Source of the DNA: an uncultured Alphaproteobacteria bacterium
GTDB lineage: Bacteria; Pseudomonadota; Alphaproteobacteria; RF32; CAG-239
Assembly (NCBI GenBank): GCA_934254675.1
Contig: CAKQLP010000004.1
Location: 62,001-126,000, forward strand
DNA: 64,000 bases
Direction of reading: 5' to 3'
In this document: piece after piece, positions 33,628 to 43,299 of the stretch
Layout: every line of letters begins with the position of its first letter
How positions within the stretch are numbered: position 1 is the first letter of the stretch
Translations under genes and position numbers: made by a program
The notes under the pieces: generated by a model
Told to the model about the DNA's origin: nothing
The model's database searches: none
The model's input: only the letters and a program-made list of their open reading frames with translations

Positions 33628-35450
33628 TTTTTAATATCCTTTACTAACCCTTTTAACAAACCCGAAGCTTGGTTTCCCAAATCTTTCACCGCGTCTTTAG
33701 TATCGACCAAAGATTTTGAAACGACTTCTTTTGTATCAGAATATGTCTTAGCCGCATCATTTTTTACACCACTATCAGCTCCTTTGAAATGATTTGCATA
33801 CGATGTCCCTTGCAAAGCCGTATAGCATGGAGAAGAATCCGCGCTTAAGAGCATATCTCCGGCGTTATAAAGTCCGCCTGTGGCAATAATTCCAACCACG
33901 GTTTTTGCTGTCTGCGTTTTATTTAAGCCAACACTTGGTTTTGACATTGTTCCTGAAATTTTTAGCAAAGAACCCAATACAGAAGAAACATTCGTATCTG
34001 TTATACGACCAGAAAAAGGCTGTAAATCTAAATCAAGTTTTTCTGTATAAAGATTTGCACTACCATCAGCAACAACATAAAAATCATTAGCATCTACAAC
34101 AATTCCTTTCGGAAATTCCGCAATACCTTTTTTAATATCACTGCGAACAACAGCACAATTTAAATTCATATCTTTATTAACAATATTCAGTTTAAGATTA
34201 TTCAAAATTTGAACAATAATATTGCCTTGTAAACGTTCCAAACTCTTAATATTCATAACAGACGGATCTATTATCGCCACAATTTGACCATCCATATTGG
34301 CTAAATATTGGTTTGTATCAACGCCAGAAGTTGTTAGTTTAATGTTAAAATCTGTTTTTCCGCCGTTTTTAACATATAAAACATCATTGTTGGAATTTGC
34401 AAAATTTTTATTCAATTTTTGTAAAATAATGCCATTACCTGTTAAATTAACAGTGGCAGATTTTGAATTGGCATTTAATGATGCGTTCCCTTTGACATCA
34501 CCATCACCCATATTAATATTATTTATATCAGCTTTAAATACACCGTTTTTAACAGCTAAATTTATCAAAACATTCGTTAAATTCATTTCAGGTGTTATAT
34601 TTACAGATTTAATATTAGCATCAATATCGGCATTCACTGATTTTAAAACATCATATGGAATAGGGGTATTTTTAATTAATTCATTCGCCTGAGCTTCTGA
34701 AATTAACCAGCTGTTTTCTGCTTTTTTACTTTCACTGAACTCATAAACATTTAAGTTATCACTATTAGCCGTCAGTTTTAAATATGGCGTTTTATCCACT
34801 AAATTAACAGAAACATCACCATTAATCTTATTTGATTTATAAGCCAATTCATAAGAACCGCCGGAAGTCAATCCTTTCATTATATTTTTGACGCTTCCAT
34901 CAAAATTTAAAACATATCCCAAAGCATTTACTTCCAGCTTGGCATCAACATCATTATATTCAGAATTTTGAATTGATTTAAATGAAGATGTTGTTCCTTT
35001 ACCCGTAATCTGAACACCGGAAACAATCGTATCAAAACTTAAATTAATCGGCGCATCAAAACTATCCATGCCCACAACAAAATCTTTAATTTCAACACTA
35101 TCCTTATTGCTGTAAAAAACATTTGTTTCAGATGTTTTAATTTTATCAACAACAATTTCCTTTTTTAAAAGAGGAAGTAAAGAAAATTGAACCTGTGCTT
35201 GACCGATTTGTGCCACTTGCTGATTATTTTCGGCTTGAACAATTGAAACATCATTCAATTCAATACTCGGTTTTAAAGAAACTCCTATTTTCAAGTCACC
35301 TTTGATTTTAACAATCATGTTGGTATATTTCAAAGCCAAAGCTTCTATTTGCGGTTTATAATTGTTGAAATTAGCGAATTTTAAAAATGCTACCAAACCA
35401 ATTATAGGAATTAAGATTATCAACAATAAAATTACAAAAAATTTCTTCAT
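33624..35450 (-). CDS. AsmA-family protein
   Basis: The 608-residue protein has one N-terminal membrane anchor (VILLLIILIPIIGLVAFL). A large periplasmic beta-rich domain follows, with the AsmA opening NYKPQIEALALKYTNMIVKI and the family C-terminal region (LERLQGNIIVQILNNLKLNI, then a DxxxVxADGSANLYTEKLDL strand pattern). These proteins are now viewed as bridge-like lipid-transport or outer-membrane homeostasis factors. The last 70 residues are a Lys/Asp-rich extension with YSDTKEVVSKSLVDTKDAV. It overlaps the rluC stop by four bases. Confidence 0.85.
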   Translation of the reverse strand: MKKFFVILLLIILIPIIGLVAFLKFANFNNYKPQIEALALKYTNMIVKIKGDLKIGVSLKPSIELNDVSIVQAENNQQVAQIGQAQVQFSLLPLLKKEIVVDKIKTSETNVFYSNKDSVEIKDFVVGMDSFDAPINLSFDTIVSGVQITGKGTTSSFKSIQNSEYNDVDAKLEVNALGYVLNFDGSVKNIMKGLTSGGSYELAYKSNKINGDVSVNLVDKTPYLKLTANSDNLNVYEFSESKKAENSWLISEAQANELIKNTPIPYDVLKSVNADIDANIKSVNITPEMNLTNVLINLAVKNGVFKADINNINMGDGDVKGNASLNANSKSATVNLTGNGIILQKLNKNFANSNNDVLYVKNGGKTDFNIKLTTSGVDTNQYLANMDGQIVAIIDPSVMNIKSLERLQGNIIVQILNNLKLNIVNKDMNLNCAVVRSDIKKGIAEFPKGIVVDANDFYVVADGSANLYTEKLDLDLQPFSGRITDTNVSSVLGSLLKISGTMSKPSVGLNKTQTAKTVVGIIATGGLYNAGDMLLSADSSPCYTALQGTSYANHFKGADSGVKNDAAKTYSDTKEVVSKSLVDTKDAVKDLGNQASGLLKGLVKDIKK

Positions 35451-36376
35451 TTTTTATACTCCAATCCAAAAAAATCACAAGTTTCCTTATAATATCTAGG
35501 CAATTCAGCGCAAATTACCATATTTTTACCATAAATTTTTGATAAATCTATTTTATATGCGTGTAAATATAATTTATCCGCAACCTCTTTTAAACGGACA
35601 CGTTCCAAACCATAATATTTATTATCACCAAAAATTGGGCAGCCTATCGCCTCTAAATGAGCTCTGATTTGATGAGTACGGCCGGTTTGCGGAAAAGCCT
35701 CGAGCAAAGCATATCTTTTGCCGGCGTTATCTATAACGTTATAAGTGGTTAAAGCTTTTTTACCGCCTTTCACAACTTCCATTTTTTCACCGACTTTTTC
35801 CAAAGGAAGATTAATTTCACCGCTTAATTGTTGCGGACAACCACGCACTAAAGCCAAATACGTTTTTTGTAAACTGTGTTCGCGAAAAGCTTTGGTTAAA
35901 ATATCGGCCGACTTACGATTACGCGCCAACAACAAAATACCGCTGGTTTCTTTATCAATACGATGTACAAGTTTCGGTTTTTCATTATTCTCGAATTTCA
36001 AAGCCTCTAAAAACCCGTCTATATGACGAGTGGTATTGGTTCCACCTTGCACAGCCAAGCCGGAAGGCTTGTTAAGCGCAATAATATCTTTATCTTTGTA
36101 AATAACCAAAGACATAATATAATCTGTGTCGTTCTTACTGATATTCTCTGCTGTTTTAACAGCTTTTTCATTATCTAGCGGTGGTATTCTTAACTCTTGC
36201 CCTGTTAACAATCTGGTAGATGCATCCGCGCGCTTACCATCAACTTTGATTTGCTTAGTACGCAACAGTTTTTGTAAACGTCCTAAACTTAAAGACGGAT
36301 ATTCTCTCAAAAACCAACGATTTAATCTGATTCCATCATCTTCAGCTTTTATTTTAACAATTGTTACACCTGACAT
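35447..36376 (-). CDS. rluC: Large-subunit rRNA pseudouridine synthase, RluC/RluD family
   Basis: This 309-residue enzyme isomerises specific uridines of 23S rRNA. It has an N-terminal S4 RNA-binding domain (LGRLQKLLRTKQIKVDGKRA) and a catalytic domain with the motif LVHRIDKETSGILLLAR, where Asp is the nucleophile. TGRTHQIRAHL follows near the C-terminus. RluC is favoured by length and by S4 plus RluA-type layout, but RluD cannot be ruled out by eye. It heads a chain with asmA, the ATP12-like gene and acyP, linked by overlaps. Confidence 0.9.
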   Translation of the reverse strand: MSGVTIVKIKAEDDGIRLNRWFLREYPSLSLGRLQKLLRTKQIKVDGKRADASTRLLTGQELRIPPLDNEKAVKTAENISKNDTDYIMSLVIYKDKDIIALNKPSGLAVQGGTNTTRHIDGFLEALKFENNEKPKLVHRIDKETSGILLLARNRKSADILTKAFREHSLQKTYLALVRGCPQQLSGEINLPLEKVGEKMEVVKGGKKALTTYNVIDNAGKRYALLEAFPQTGRTHQIRAHLEAIGCPIFGDNKYYGLERVRLKEVADKLYLHAYKIDLSKIYGKNMVICAELPRYYKETCDFFGLEYKK

Positions 36377-36424
36377 TATCTTCTACCTTTTTTATGTTAA
36401 TTTTTCCTATTATCATAAAGATAA

Positions 36425-37744
36425 TCAATCATTTTTTTCTTTCATTTTGGCTTGTTTTTCTTTACGCAGCTTATCAAAATATTCTATACGCTTTTTAATT
36501 TCCCGTTCAAAACCGCGCTCAACCGGATTATAAAATTTAGCGCGGCTCATACCATCTGGAAAATAATTTTGACCGGAAAATCCGTCTTCCAAATCTTGGT
36601 CGTAAATATATCCATCTTTATATCCCAAACTTTTCATCAATTTAGTCGGAGCATTTAAAATATGTTTTGGCGGCATCAATGAACCTGTCTGACGCGCCGC
36701 GTCAAATGCTTTATGCATCGCTTTATATACACTTGCAGATTTAGGAGCTGTTGCCAAATAGGCTGTTAATTGCATAATAGCCAGTTCTCCTTCCGGTGAA
36801 CCTAAGCGTTCATAAGTTTCACTACACGAAATCGCTTGGCTGACGGCGTTAGGGTCAGCTAAAGAAACATCTTCAACCGAAAATCTTAATAATCGTCTTA
36901 AAATATAGCGCGGGTCTTCGCCGGCTACAAGCATTCTCGCCACCCAATATAAAGCCGCATCAACATCTGAACCGCGCAAAGATTTATGTACGGCAGAAAT
37001 CAAATTATAATGTCCGTCGCGACCTTTATCATATATCGGAGCTCGCGAACGAATAATATTCAAAATTTGCTCTTTATTAAAAATTTCTCCATTTTGTGCG
37101 TATGACCAAATATTTTCAGCAATATTCAAAATATAGCGACCATCCCCATCGGCAATTTCCTTTATAAAATCTCTAGCTTCGTCATCAATCGGTAACTTTT
37201 TTCCCTCTTCTTTTTCGGCACGTTCCAAAAGAATTTCAAAATCATCAGCCGTTAAACGATTCAAAACAAAAACTTGACAACGGGAAAGCAAAGCCGAATT
37301 TAGTTCAAACGACGGATTTTCAGTGGTTGCGCCAACTAAAATAACCGTACCATCTTCAACATAAGGTAAAAAACCATCTTGCTGAGATTTATTAAAACGA
37401 TGAATTTCATCTACAAAAAGCAAAGTTCCTTTACCTTGGTTAGCCCGACGTTCCTGCGCATATTGAAAAACTCGCTTTAAATCAGCAACACCCGAAAAAA
37501 CAGCGGAAATTTGTTCAAAATATAAGTTTGTGTATTCAGCAATCAAGCGCGCTATTGTGGTTTTTCCGCATCCCGGAGGTCCCCACAAAATAAAAGAACT
37601 GATTTTACCTGATTTTAACATACGCCCCAACGGAGCATTTACACCCACTATTTGATTCTGTCCGACAACTTCTTCAAGTTTTGTCGGGCGAAGCCTATCA
37701 GCTAAAGGTCTTTTAACTCTGTTTGAAAATAAAGTGTCATCCAT
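36425..37744 (-). CDS. rarA: Replication-associated recombination protein RarA (MgsA)
   Basis: RarA is a clamp-loader-like AAA+ ATPase that acts at stalled replication forks. The 439-residue protein shows RPTKLEEVVGQNQIVG, Walker A LWGPPGCGKTTIAR, Walker B LLFVDEIHRFNKSQQD, sensor ATTENPSFELNSALLSR, and the C-terminal tetramerisation domain (PDGMSRAKFYNPVERG). It shares one base with the pentapeptide gene: that stop and this start overlap as TAATG, so the two are coupled. Confidence 0.95.
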   Translation of the reverse strand: MDDTLFSNRVKRPLADRLRPTKLEEVVGQNQIVGVNAPLGRMLKSGKISSFILWGPPGCGKTTIARLIAEYTNLYFEQISAVFSGVADLKRVFQYAQERRANQGKGTLLFVDEIHRFNKSQQDGFLPYVEDGTVILVGATTENPSFELNSALLSRCQVFVLNRLTADDFEILLERAEKEEGKKLPIDDEARDFIKEIADGDGRYILNIAENIWSYAQNGEIFNKEQILNIIRSRAPIYDKGRDGHYNLISAVHKSLRGSDVDAALYWVARMLVAGEDPRYILRRLLRFSVEDVSLADPNAVSQAISCSETYERLGSPEGELAIMQLTAYLATAPKSASVYKAMHKAFDAARQTGSLMPPKHILNAPTKLMKSLGYKDGYIYDQDLEDGFSGQNYFPDGMSRAKFYNPVERGFEREIKKRIEYFDKLRKEKQAKMKEKND

Positions 37745-38865
37745 TATCTTTCCCTTGAATTATGATTCTGCATGATAATAGCTTTATTTTCTTTAATTTT
37801 TTCACGTATTTGCTCACGAATTTTTTCTTTTGTATTTCTATTATGTTCTTCTTGACGGCGTTCTAAAACTTCGCGTTTATGCTCTTCAATTGTTTTTCTT
37901 AAATCATCAATATTGCTTTCTCTTTTTTCAACCTGATGATTCTCTTTTTCTTTACTGAACTTATCCATAATTTTATCATCAGAGTCTTTCTTTTTAAATG
38001 AATTAACAATTTCTTTTCCTTTTTTTCCTAAGGAATTCACATCTAAATCAATTCGTGTCGTATCTAATTCAAAACCTCCGTTTCCACCGGAAAAAAGTTC
38101 TTCTAAATCAATACCTTTCATTTTTTGAGCACGTTTTTTATTTTTTGGCGCTAAAAGCTTTTTTAGTTCCAAAGCTGTCGGAACATGACCAATAGCCTGT
38201 TCAATCTGCGCCGGAGAAATAACACATCCGCTCAAATCTAATTCATAAATATTAACACCTGAAAAATCACACCCCGTGAAATCAACTCCTCTTAAATTAA
38301 CCTGAGTCAAATCAATTCTTTTTAAATCTAAAAGTGTTAAATTTAATCTGGTTAAATTCAGTTTATATGGATAATATTTAGCTAAATATTCAATAAGTTC
38401 CTGTAAATCTTCAATAGAAAGATTGTCTAAATCAGCATCCAATAAAATTGCGTCTTGCAAATCAGCATTCTGAAATTTTACACCGTGCATATGCGCACCG
38501 GTAAAATTAGTCCCGATTAACTGAGCTCCGACAAAAACGGCTCCATCCAAATTAGCGCCGGAGAAATCCGCACCGCTTAAATCAGCTCCCGTAAAATTAA
38601 CGTTCTGCAAATTAGCGTTTTTAAAACTGCTTTCTTGCATATTACTGCCGCTAAAGTCAGCATTTTCTAAATTTTCTCCATTAAAGCTTCCACCTTGCAA
38701 CATTTTGCCTGAAAAAACAATATCATCAACTATCCGGCCATTTTCTGCTTTTTCGTCATATTTATTAAATTGTTTGGCAATGGCCTGCCATGACTCACTT
38801 TTATCCAATACTTCATCCATATCAGCTTTATGATGTTTTTCATAGTAATTTTTATCGTCGGCCAT
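37744..38865 (-). CDS. Pentapeptide-repeat protein with charged C-terminal tail
   Basis: The 373-residue protein carries tandem A(D/N)LxX-type pentapeptide repeats at about residues 55-135 (for example LENADFSGSNMQESSFKNAN) and a second short block at about 175-215. This would form a right-handed quadrilateral beta-helix. The last 120 residues are highly charged and helical (EEHKREVLERRQEEHNRN), probably coiled coil. No signal peptide. Some pentapeptide proteins mimic DNA and protect gyrase, but no such role is shown here. It is coupled to rarA by a one-base overlap. Confidence 0.75.
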   Translation of the reverse strand: MADDKNYYEKHHKADMDEVLDKSESWQAIAKQFNKYDEKAENGRIVDDIVFSGKMLQGGSFNGENLENADFSGSNMQESSFKNANLQNVNFTGADLSGADFSGANLDGAVFVGAQLIGTNFTGAHMHGVKFQNADLQDAILLDADLDNLSIEDLQELIEYLAKYYPYKLNLTRLNLTLLDLKRIDLTQVNLRGVDFTGCDFSGVNIYELDLSGCVISPAQIEQAIGHVPTALELKKLLAPKNKKRAQKMKGIDLEELFSGGNGGFELDTTRIDLDVNSLGKKGKEIVNSFKKKDSDDKIMDKFSKEKENHQVEKRESNIDDLRKTIEEHKREVLERRQEEHNRNTKEKIREQIREKIKENKAIIMQNHNSRER

Positions 38866-38929
38866 TATTTCAATCTTTCACTTAAAAAAACAGTGTTATT
38901 ATAACGCTTTTTTCTAAATTTTACAATTG

Positions 38930-40198
38930 CTATTTATCTTTTTTTATACAAAACCAAACAATAATCAAACTAGGCAAACTTAAAAAACCTGAAAATATAA
39001 AAAATATTTTCCAAGACACATATTGCGCTAAAATTCCGCTTGTTGACGCAAATATATCTCTTGATAAACTTATAACAGAGGATAAAAGAGCATATTGCGT
39101 TGCCGTATAAAGTTTATTACATAGCGAAGAAATATATGCCACCAGTGCTGTTGTTGCCAATCCTGAAGAAAAATTTTCTAGTGTAATAATTGTTATGAAC
39201 AACGGCATATTGTGTCCGTAACTGGCTTGCACCGCAAACAAAAATGTTGTTAAACATTGGGTTATCCCAAATAATAACAAACTATTTTTCATTCCGATTT
39301 TCATAACAATCAAACCACCGGTTAATCCACCTAAAATGGCCGCAATCATTCCGTATATTTTAATAACAGAAGCTATTTCAGCTTTGGAAAAACCTAAATC
39401 TACATAAAAAGGAAAGCTCATTGGCGCAAAATAAGCATTGCTTAAACGATATGTAAAAATAAACAATAAAATCCAATACCAATAACGCCGTTTGGCAAAA
39501 TCCTTAAAAGGATTAACAATCGAATTTTTAAAAAATGCAACACTATCCTTAAGTTTAAATTCATATTTTTTATAGGAATATTTTTGAGGCTCGCTTGCTA
39601 ATAAAACAGCTATAAAACCAACAAGCAACCCACAAGCCATAACTAAATATACCTCATTCCAGCTAATAACGGATGCTAAATAAATTGCTCCTGCTCCGGA
39701 AAATATTAAACCCAACCGATAACCTAAAACATATATAGCCACGCCTGACGCTTGTTTTTCCGGTTCATTTTCAAAACTTTCAACACGATATGCGTCTAAA
39801 ATAATATCTTGCGATGCTGATAAAAAACTGGCAATAAAAGCATACATAGCCATATGCAAGGTATGTTTTTCAGGATGAGTAAAAGCCATTGCCGTTAATG
39901 ATAAAAACAACAACGTTTGAATCAAAACAGCCCAAGAACGTCGGCGCCCCATTTTATATAAATACGGAATTTTTATATTATCAATTAAAGGAGACCAAGC
40001 CCATTTTAATGAATATGGTATCTTCACCAATGAAAATGCGCCAATCAGCGAATAAGATATATCTAAATCTTTAAGCCAAAAACTAAGTGTTCCAAACACC
40101 AATAAAAAAGGAAAACCGCTGGTAAATCCTAAAGCCAGCAATATCATCATGCGTTTATTTATGTATGTTTGATATATATAATTCATATATCTAAGCAT
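38930..40198 (-). CDS. MFS permease, AmpG (muropeptide transporter)-like
   Basis: A major-facilitator protein with about 12 hydrophobic helices. AmpG-type permeases import anhydro-muropeptides for cell-wall recycling. LGFTSGFPFLLVFGTLSFWL and LKWAWSPLIDN near the N-terminus are AmpG-like, as is the DIILDAYRVE segment. The chosen ATG (40196-40198) overlaps the dnaQ stop by eight bases; an ATG four codons later is equally good. Neither has a strong ribosome site, and coupling to dnaQ is likely. The length of 422 residues fits the family. Confidence 0.8.
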   Translation of the reverse strand: MLRYMNYIYQTYINKRMMILLALGFTSGFPFLLVFGTLSFWLKDLDISYSLIGAFSLVKIPYSLKWAWSPLIDNIKIPYLYKMGRRRSWAVLIQTLLFLSLTAMAFTHPEKHTLHMAMYAFIASFLSASQDIILDAYRVESFENEPEKQASGVAIYVLGYRLGLIFSGAGAIYLASVISWNEVYLVMACGLLVGFIAVLLASEPQKYSYKKYEFKLKDSVAFFKNSIVNPFKDFAKRRYWYWILLFIFTYRLSNAYFAPMSFPFYVDLGFSKAEIASVIKIYGMIAAILGGLTGGLIVMKIGMKNSLLLFGITQCLTTFLFAVQASYGHNMPLFITIITLENFSSGLATTALVAYISSLCNKLYTATQYALLSSVISLSRDIFASTSGILAQYVSWKIFFIFSGFLSLPSLIIVWFCIKKDK

Positions 40199-40904
40199 TT
40201 TTTTGACTTTCATAATCTTGCAACCATAAGGCATTTTTTATTTTTTTATTCAAAAAATCAATATGTTCCTGTTGTTCTTCCGGTGATAAGCTAAAGGTTC
40301 TTTTTTGAACATTTTGAGCCATAAAACCAATTGTTTCATTATGTTTTTGCGCTGTTTCTGCTGAAGCTTTTACAAAATTGATACTAGGTTCATCCCCTCC
40401 TAAAAGCTGTAAATAAACTTCTGCTAACAGTTGCGCATCCAGTAAAGCGCCGTGATATGTACGCGCCGAGTTATCAATATTGAAACGACGACACAGTGCG
40501 TCCAAATTATTACGCGCCCCAGGAAATTCATTTTTAGCAATAGCCAGAGTATCAACAACTCTATCCCAGTCATACGTTTGAAAACCGCATTTTTTAAGTT
40601 CAAAGTTAATAAATTTTAAATCAAACGCCGCATTGTGAGCCACTAATATCCCGTCTTCACCGATAAAATCAACCCATGACTGTGCAATATCTCTAAAAAT
40701 CGGTTTATCTTTTAAAAATTCATTATCCAAACCATGAATTTTAACAACTTCTTCAGGAACATCTCTTTCCGGATTAATATATTCATGATAAATTTTTCCG
40801 GTTGGAACATGATTAATTAATTCAACCGCACCTATTTCAACCAATTTATCACCGGTTTCAGGTTCAAACCCTGTTGTTTCCGTATCAAAACATATCTCAC
40901 GCAT
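40191..40904 (-). CDS. dnaQ: DNA polymerase III epsilon subunit (3'-5' proofreading exonuclease)
   Basis: DnaQ proofreads for the replicative polymerase. The 237-residue protein shows the three exonuclease motifs: ExoI CFDTETTGFEP, ExoII HNAAFDLKF, and ExoIII YHGALLDAQLL (HxxxxD). The C-terminus includes a QQEHIDFL segment that would contact the alpha subunit. Its start overlaps the coaE stop by eight bases, the normal coaE-dnaQ pairing near alphaproteobacterial origins. Confidence 0.95.
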   Translation of the reverse strand: MREICFDTETTGFEPETGDKLVEIGAVELINHVPTGKIYHEYINPERDVPEEVVKIHGLDNEFLKDKPIFRDIAQSWVDFIGEDGILVAHNAAFDLKFINFELKKCGFQTYDWDRVVDTLAIAKNEFPGARNNLDALCRRFNIDNSARTYHGALLDAQLLAEVYLQLLGGDEPSINFVKASAETAQKHNETIGFMAQNVQKRTFSLSPEEQQEHIDFLNKKIKNALWLQDYESQKNA

Positions 40905-41481
40905 TTGTTAACTCTTCAATAATTTTAATCAATTCAATTTTCAATATATTTTCTTTTTTATCAGTATTTATAACAACATCGGAATATTGCTTTTTCAGAC
41001 TATTATCCATTTGAATAGACACAATTTTATCAAAATCTTCAGCACTAATGCGGTCGCGCTTCATCACACGCATCTTTTGAACAGATTTATCGACATCGGC
41101 CAAAATAACAGCCTGACAATAATTATTCCACTTCATTTCAAACAGAAGCGCCGCATCAAAAAAGAAAATTTTATCTTTTTGCGCGTTTTTATGAATAATT
41201 TTTAATAATTTCTTTTTTAAAAACGGATGAATAATTTTTTCCAACCGCTTTAGTTCTGAATTGTTATTAAAAACTAAATTTCTTAATTTTCGTTTATTAA
41301 AATGTTCATTGTCAAAAGCTTCTGGAAAATTTTGTTTAATTACATCCAAAAATTCAGGACGATAATACAAATATTTTACCCATTTATCCGCGTCGTAAAC
41401 AACATATCCAAGCTTTCTTATAATATCAGATAAAAAAGTTTTGCCACAACCAATGGAACCTGTAATTGCAATAATTTTCAT
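40897..41481 (-). CDS. coaE: Dephospho-CoA kinase
   Basis: CoaE phosphorylates the 3' hydroxyl of dephospho-CoA in the last step of CoA synthesis. The 194-residue protein has the P-loop TGSIGCGKT, the YDADKWV segment, and the lid region with RMKRDR. Length is typical. It is the first gene of the minus-strand run coaE-dnaQ-ampG-like and borders the origin-like region on its upstream side. Confidence 0.94.
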   Translation of the reverse strand: MKIIAITGSIGCGKTFLSDIIRKLGYVVYDADKWVKYLYYRPEFLDVIKQNFPEAFDNEHFNKRKLRNLVFNNNSELKRLEKIIHPFLKKKLLKIIHKNAQKDKIFFFDAALLFEMKWNNYCQAVILADVDKSVQKMRVMKRDRISAEDFDKIVSIQMDNSLKKQYSDVVINTDKKENILKIELIKIIEELTNA

Positions 41482-41504
41482 TTTTTGCCTTATATCAAAA
41501 TGTT

Positions 41505-41760
41505 ATGAACTTTATCCACAAACAGCATACAAAATGTGCATAAAATACATGTCACATAAAGTTTTTAACAAATTATTAACTTATTGTAAAAAAATTATAC
41601 AGACTTATTAACATTTAACAAAAATTAAGAACATATGTGGAAAAAAATATTAACCTTTTTTTAACTTATTGAATCATTAACCTTTTATTAACATTATTAA
41701 ATAATTTATTAATGTTAGCAAACCTGTGGATAGAATCTTATCCACATTATGCGCAAGGAT
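41505..41760. other. Probable chromosomal replication origin (oriC)
   Basis: The 439-bp gap between coaE and rho is extremely AT-rich. Perfect DnaA boxes TTATCCACA lie at 41512-41520 and 41738-41746. One-mismatch boxes on the other strand are at 41535-41543, 41636-41644 and 41725-41733. Exact TTAA-N7-TTAAC sites (CtrA consensus) lie at 41565-41580, 41650-41665 and 41677-41692. GANTC (CcrM) sites are at 41671 and 41733. The bases between the perfect and near boxes are mainly A and T, fit for unwinding. The coaE-dnaQ/rho neighbourhood supports oriC. Confidence 0.8.
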
Positions 41761-41823
41761 AAATAATAATAACTATATATTTTTTTAAATTTAAAAGGGG
41801 AAAAGAATTGTGTATAAAAACAA

Positions 41824-41852
41824 TTGACATTTAGCTATACATTTAATATAAG
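41824..41852 (+). promoter_or_regulatory. Probable sigma-70 promoter of rho
   Basis: TTGACA at 41824-41829, a 17-base spacer, then TATAAG at 41847-41852. It lies between the origin-like region and the rho start. Confidence 0.7.
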
Positions 41853-41920
41853 CAAAGCAACAAACATTTCAATGTTCTAGTTTCTATTTTTTAACAATCA
41901 TACAATTTTTTAAGGTTACA

Positions 41921-43174
41921 ATGCATTTAAAAGAATTAAAGGAAAAGTCTCCGACGGAGCTATTAACCCAAGCTGAAAATTTGGGTGTGGATGATGCGTC
42001 TTCTATGCGTGTTCAGGATTTGATTTTTGCTATTATGAAAAAATTAGCAGAAGTTGACACAGTTATTTGCGGAGACGGGGTTATAGAAGTTTTACAAGAT
42101 GGATTTGGTTTTTTGAGGTCTTCAAAATCAAATTATCTGGCTAGTCCTGATGATATTTACGTTTCTCCGGCACAAGTTAAAAAATATGGGCTGCGAACAG
42201 GTGATACGGTAGAAGGGGAAATTCGTGCTCCTAAGGATAATGAACGTTATTTTGCTTTGACAAAAGTTAATGCCATTAACTTTGATGATCCCGAAAAGTC
42301 TAAGTTACGGGTAAATTTTGATAACTTAACTCCTCTTTATCCTACGGAAAAACTTAATTTTGACATTATTTGCGGCGATAAAGACTATACAACGCGTGTT
42401 ATTGATTTAATTGCGCCACAAGGCAAAGGACAGCGCGGTTTAATTGTGGCTCCGCCGCGTACCGGTAAAACGGTGATGCTGCAAAATATTGCTCACGCTA
42501 TATCCACTAATCATCCAGAAGTATATTTGATGGTGTTGTTGATAGATGAACGACCAGAAGAAGTTACAGATATGACACGTTCTGTAAAAGGTGAAGTGAT
42601 TTCATCAACTTTTGATGAACCGGCAACACGTCATGTCCAAGTTGCGGAAATGTGTATTGAAAAAGCAAAACGTTTGGTTGAAAATAAAAAAGACGTTGTT
42701 ATTCTTTTAGATTCAATAACCCGTCTGGGAAGGGCTTATAATGCGGTTGTTCCATCATCTGGTAAGGTTCTTACCGGTGGTGTGGATGCCAACGCTCTAC
42801 AACGTCCTAAACGCCTTCTGGGTGCTGCTCGTAATGTTGAAGAAGGTGGTTCTTTGACTATTATTGCCACAGCTTTGATTGATACTGGTTCTCGCATGGA
42901 TGAAGTTATTTTTGAAGAGTTTAAAGGTACGGGCAATTCAGAGATTATTTTGGATAGAAAATTAACAGATAAACGTTTATTCCCGACAATTGATATCACT
43001 CGTTCCGGTACTCGTAAAGAAGAAATGTTGGTCGATAGAGCTATACTGACAAAAATGTGGGTGCTTCGTCGTGTGCTAATGCAAATGGGAATGACAGATG
43101 GTATGGAATTTTTATTGGATAAACTTCGGCAAACCAAAAACAATGCTGATTTCTTTCAAAATATGAATTCTTAA
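41921..43174 (+). CDS. rho: Transcription termination factor Rho
   Basis: Rho is the hexameric RNA helicase that ends transcription at Rho-dependent sites. The 417-residue protein has the N-terminal helical region (MHLKELKEKSPTELL). The RNA-binding cold-shock-like domain (VIEVLQDGFGFLRS) and the ATPase core follow, with Walker A APPRTGKTVML, Walker B VVILLDSITRLGRAY and GARNVEEGGSLTIIATALI. Length is normal. The start lacks a strong ribosome site (AAGG is eight bases before ATG). It is transcribed away from oriC from its own promoter. Confidence 0.97.
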   Translation: MHLKELKEKSPTELLTQAENLGVDDASSMRVQDLIFAIMKKLAEVDTVICGDGVIEVLQDGFGFLRSSKSNYLASPDDIYVSPAQVKKYGLRTGDTVEGEIRAPKDNERYFALTKVNAINFDDPEKSKLRVNFDNLTPLYPTEKLNFDIICGDKDYTTRVIDLIAPQGKGQRGLIVAPPRTGKTVMLQNIAHAISTNHPEVYLMVLLIDERPEEVTDMTRSVKGEVISSTFDEPATRHVQVAEMCIEKAKRLVENKKDVVILLDSITRLGRAYNAVVPSSGKVLTGGVDANALQRPKRLLGAARNVEEGGSLTIIATALIDTGSRMDEVIFEEFKGTGNSEIILDRKLTDKRLFPTIDITRSGTRKEEMLVDRAILTKMWVLRRVLMQMGMTDGMEFLLDKLRQTKNNADFFQNMNS

Positions 43175-43203
43175 TAATTTGGTTTATTTAACAAATATTT
43201 GTT

Positions 43204-43230
43204 CCGGTTGCTTGAAATAAAAGCAGCCGG
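43204..43230 (+). terminator. Possible hairpin terminator downstream of rho
   Basis: CCGGTTGCTT and AAGCAGCCGG can pair with one mismatch around a short loop. The following run is TTATTAATAT, so the terminator is weak. Confidence 0.4.
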
Positions 43231-43263
43231 TTATTAATATAAAATAATTTTAAAAAATTTTTC

Positions 43264-43293
43264 TTGCTTATTTTAATGGTGCCAAGTTATAAT
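43264..43293 (+). promoter_or_regulatory. Strong sigma-70-like promoter of a structured RNA
   Basis: TTGCTT (43264-43269), an 18-base spacer and a perfect TATAAT (43288-43293). Transcription would begin near 43300, a few bases before the closing stem of the RNA. Confidence 0.7.
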
Positions 43294-43299
43294 GTTTAT

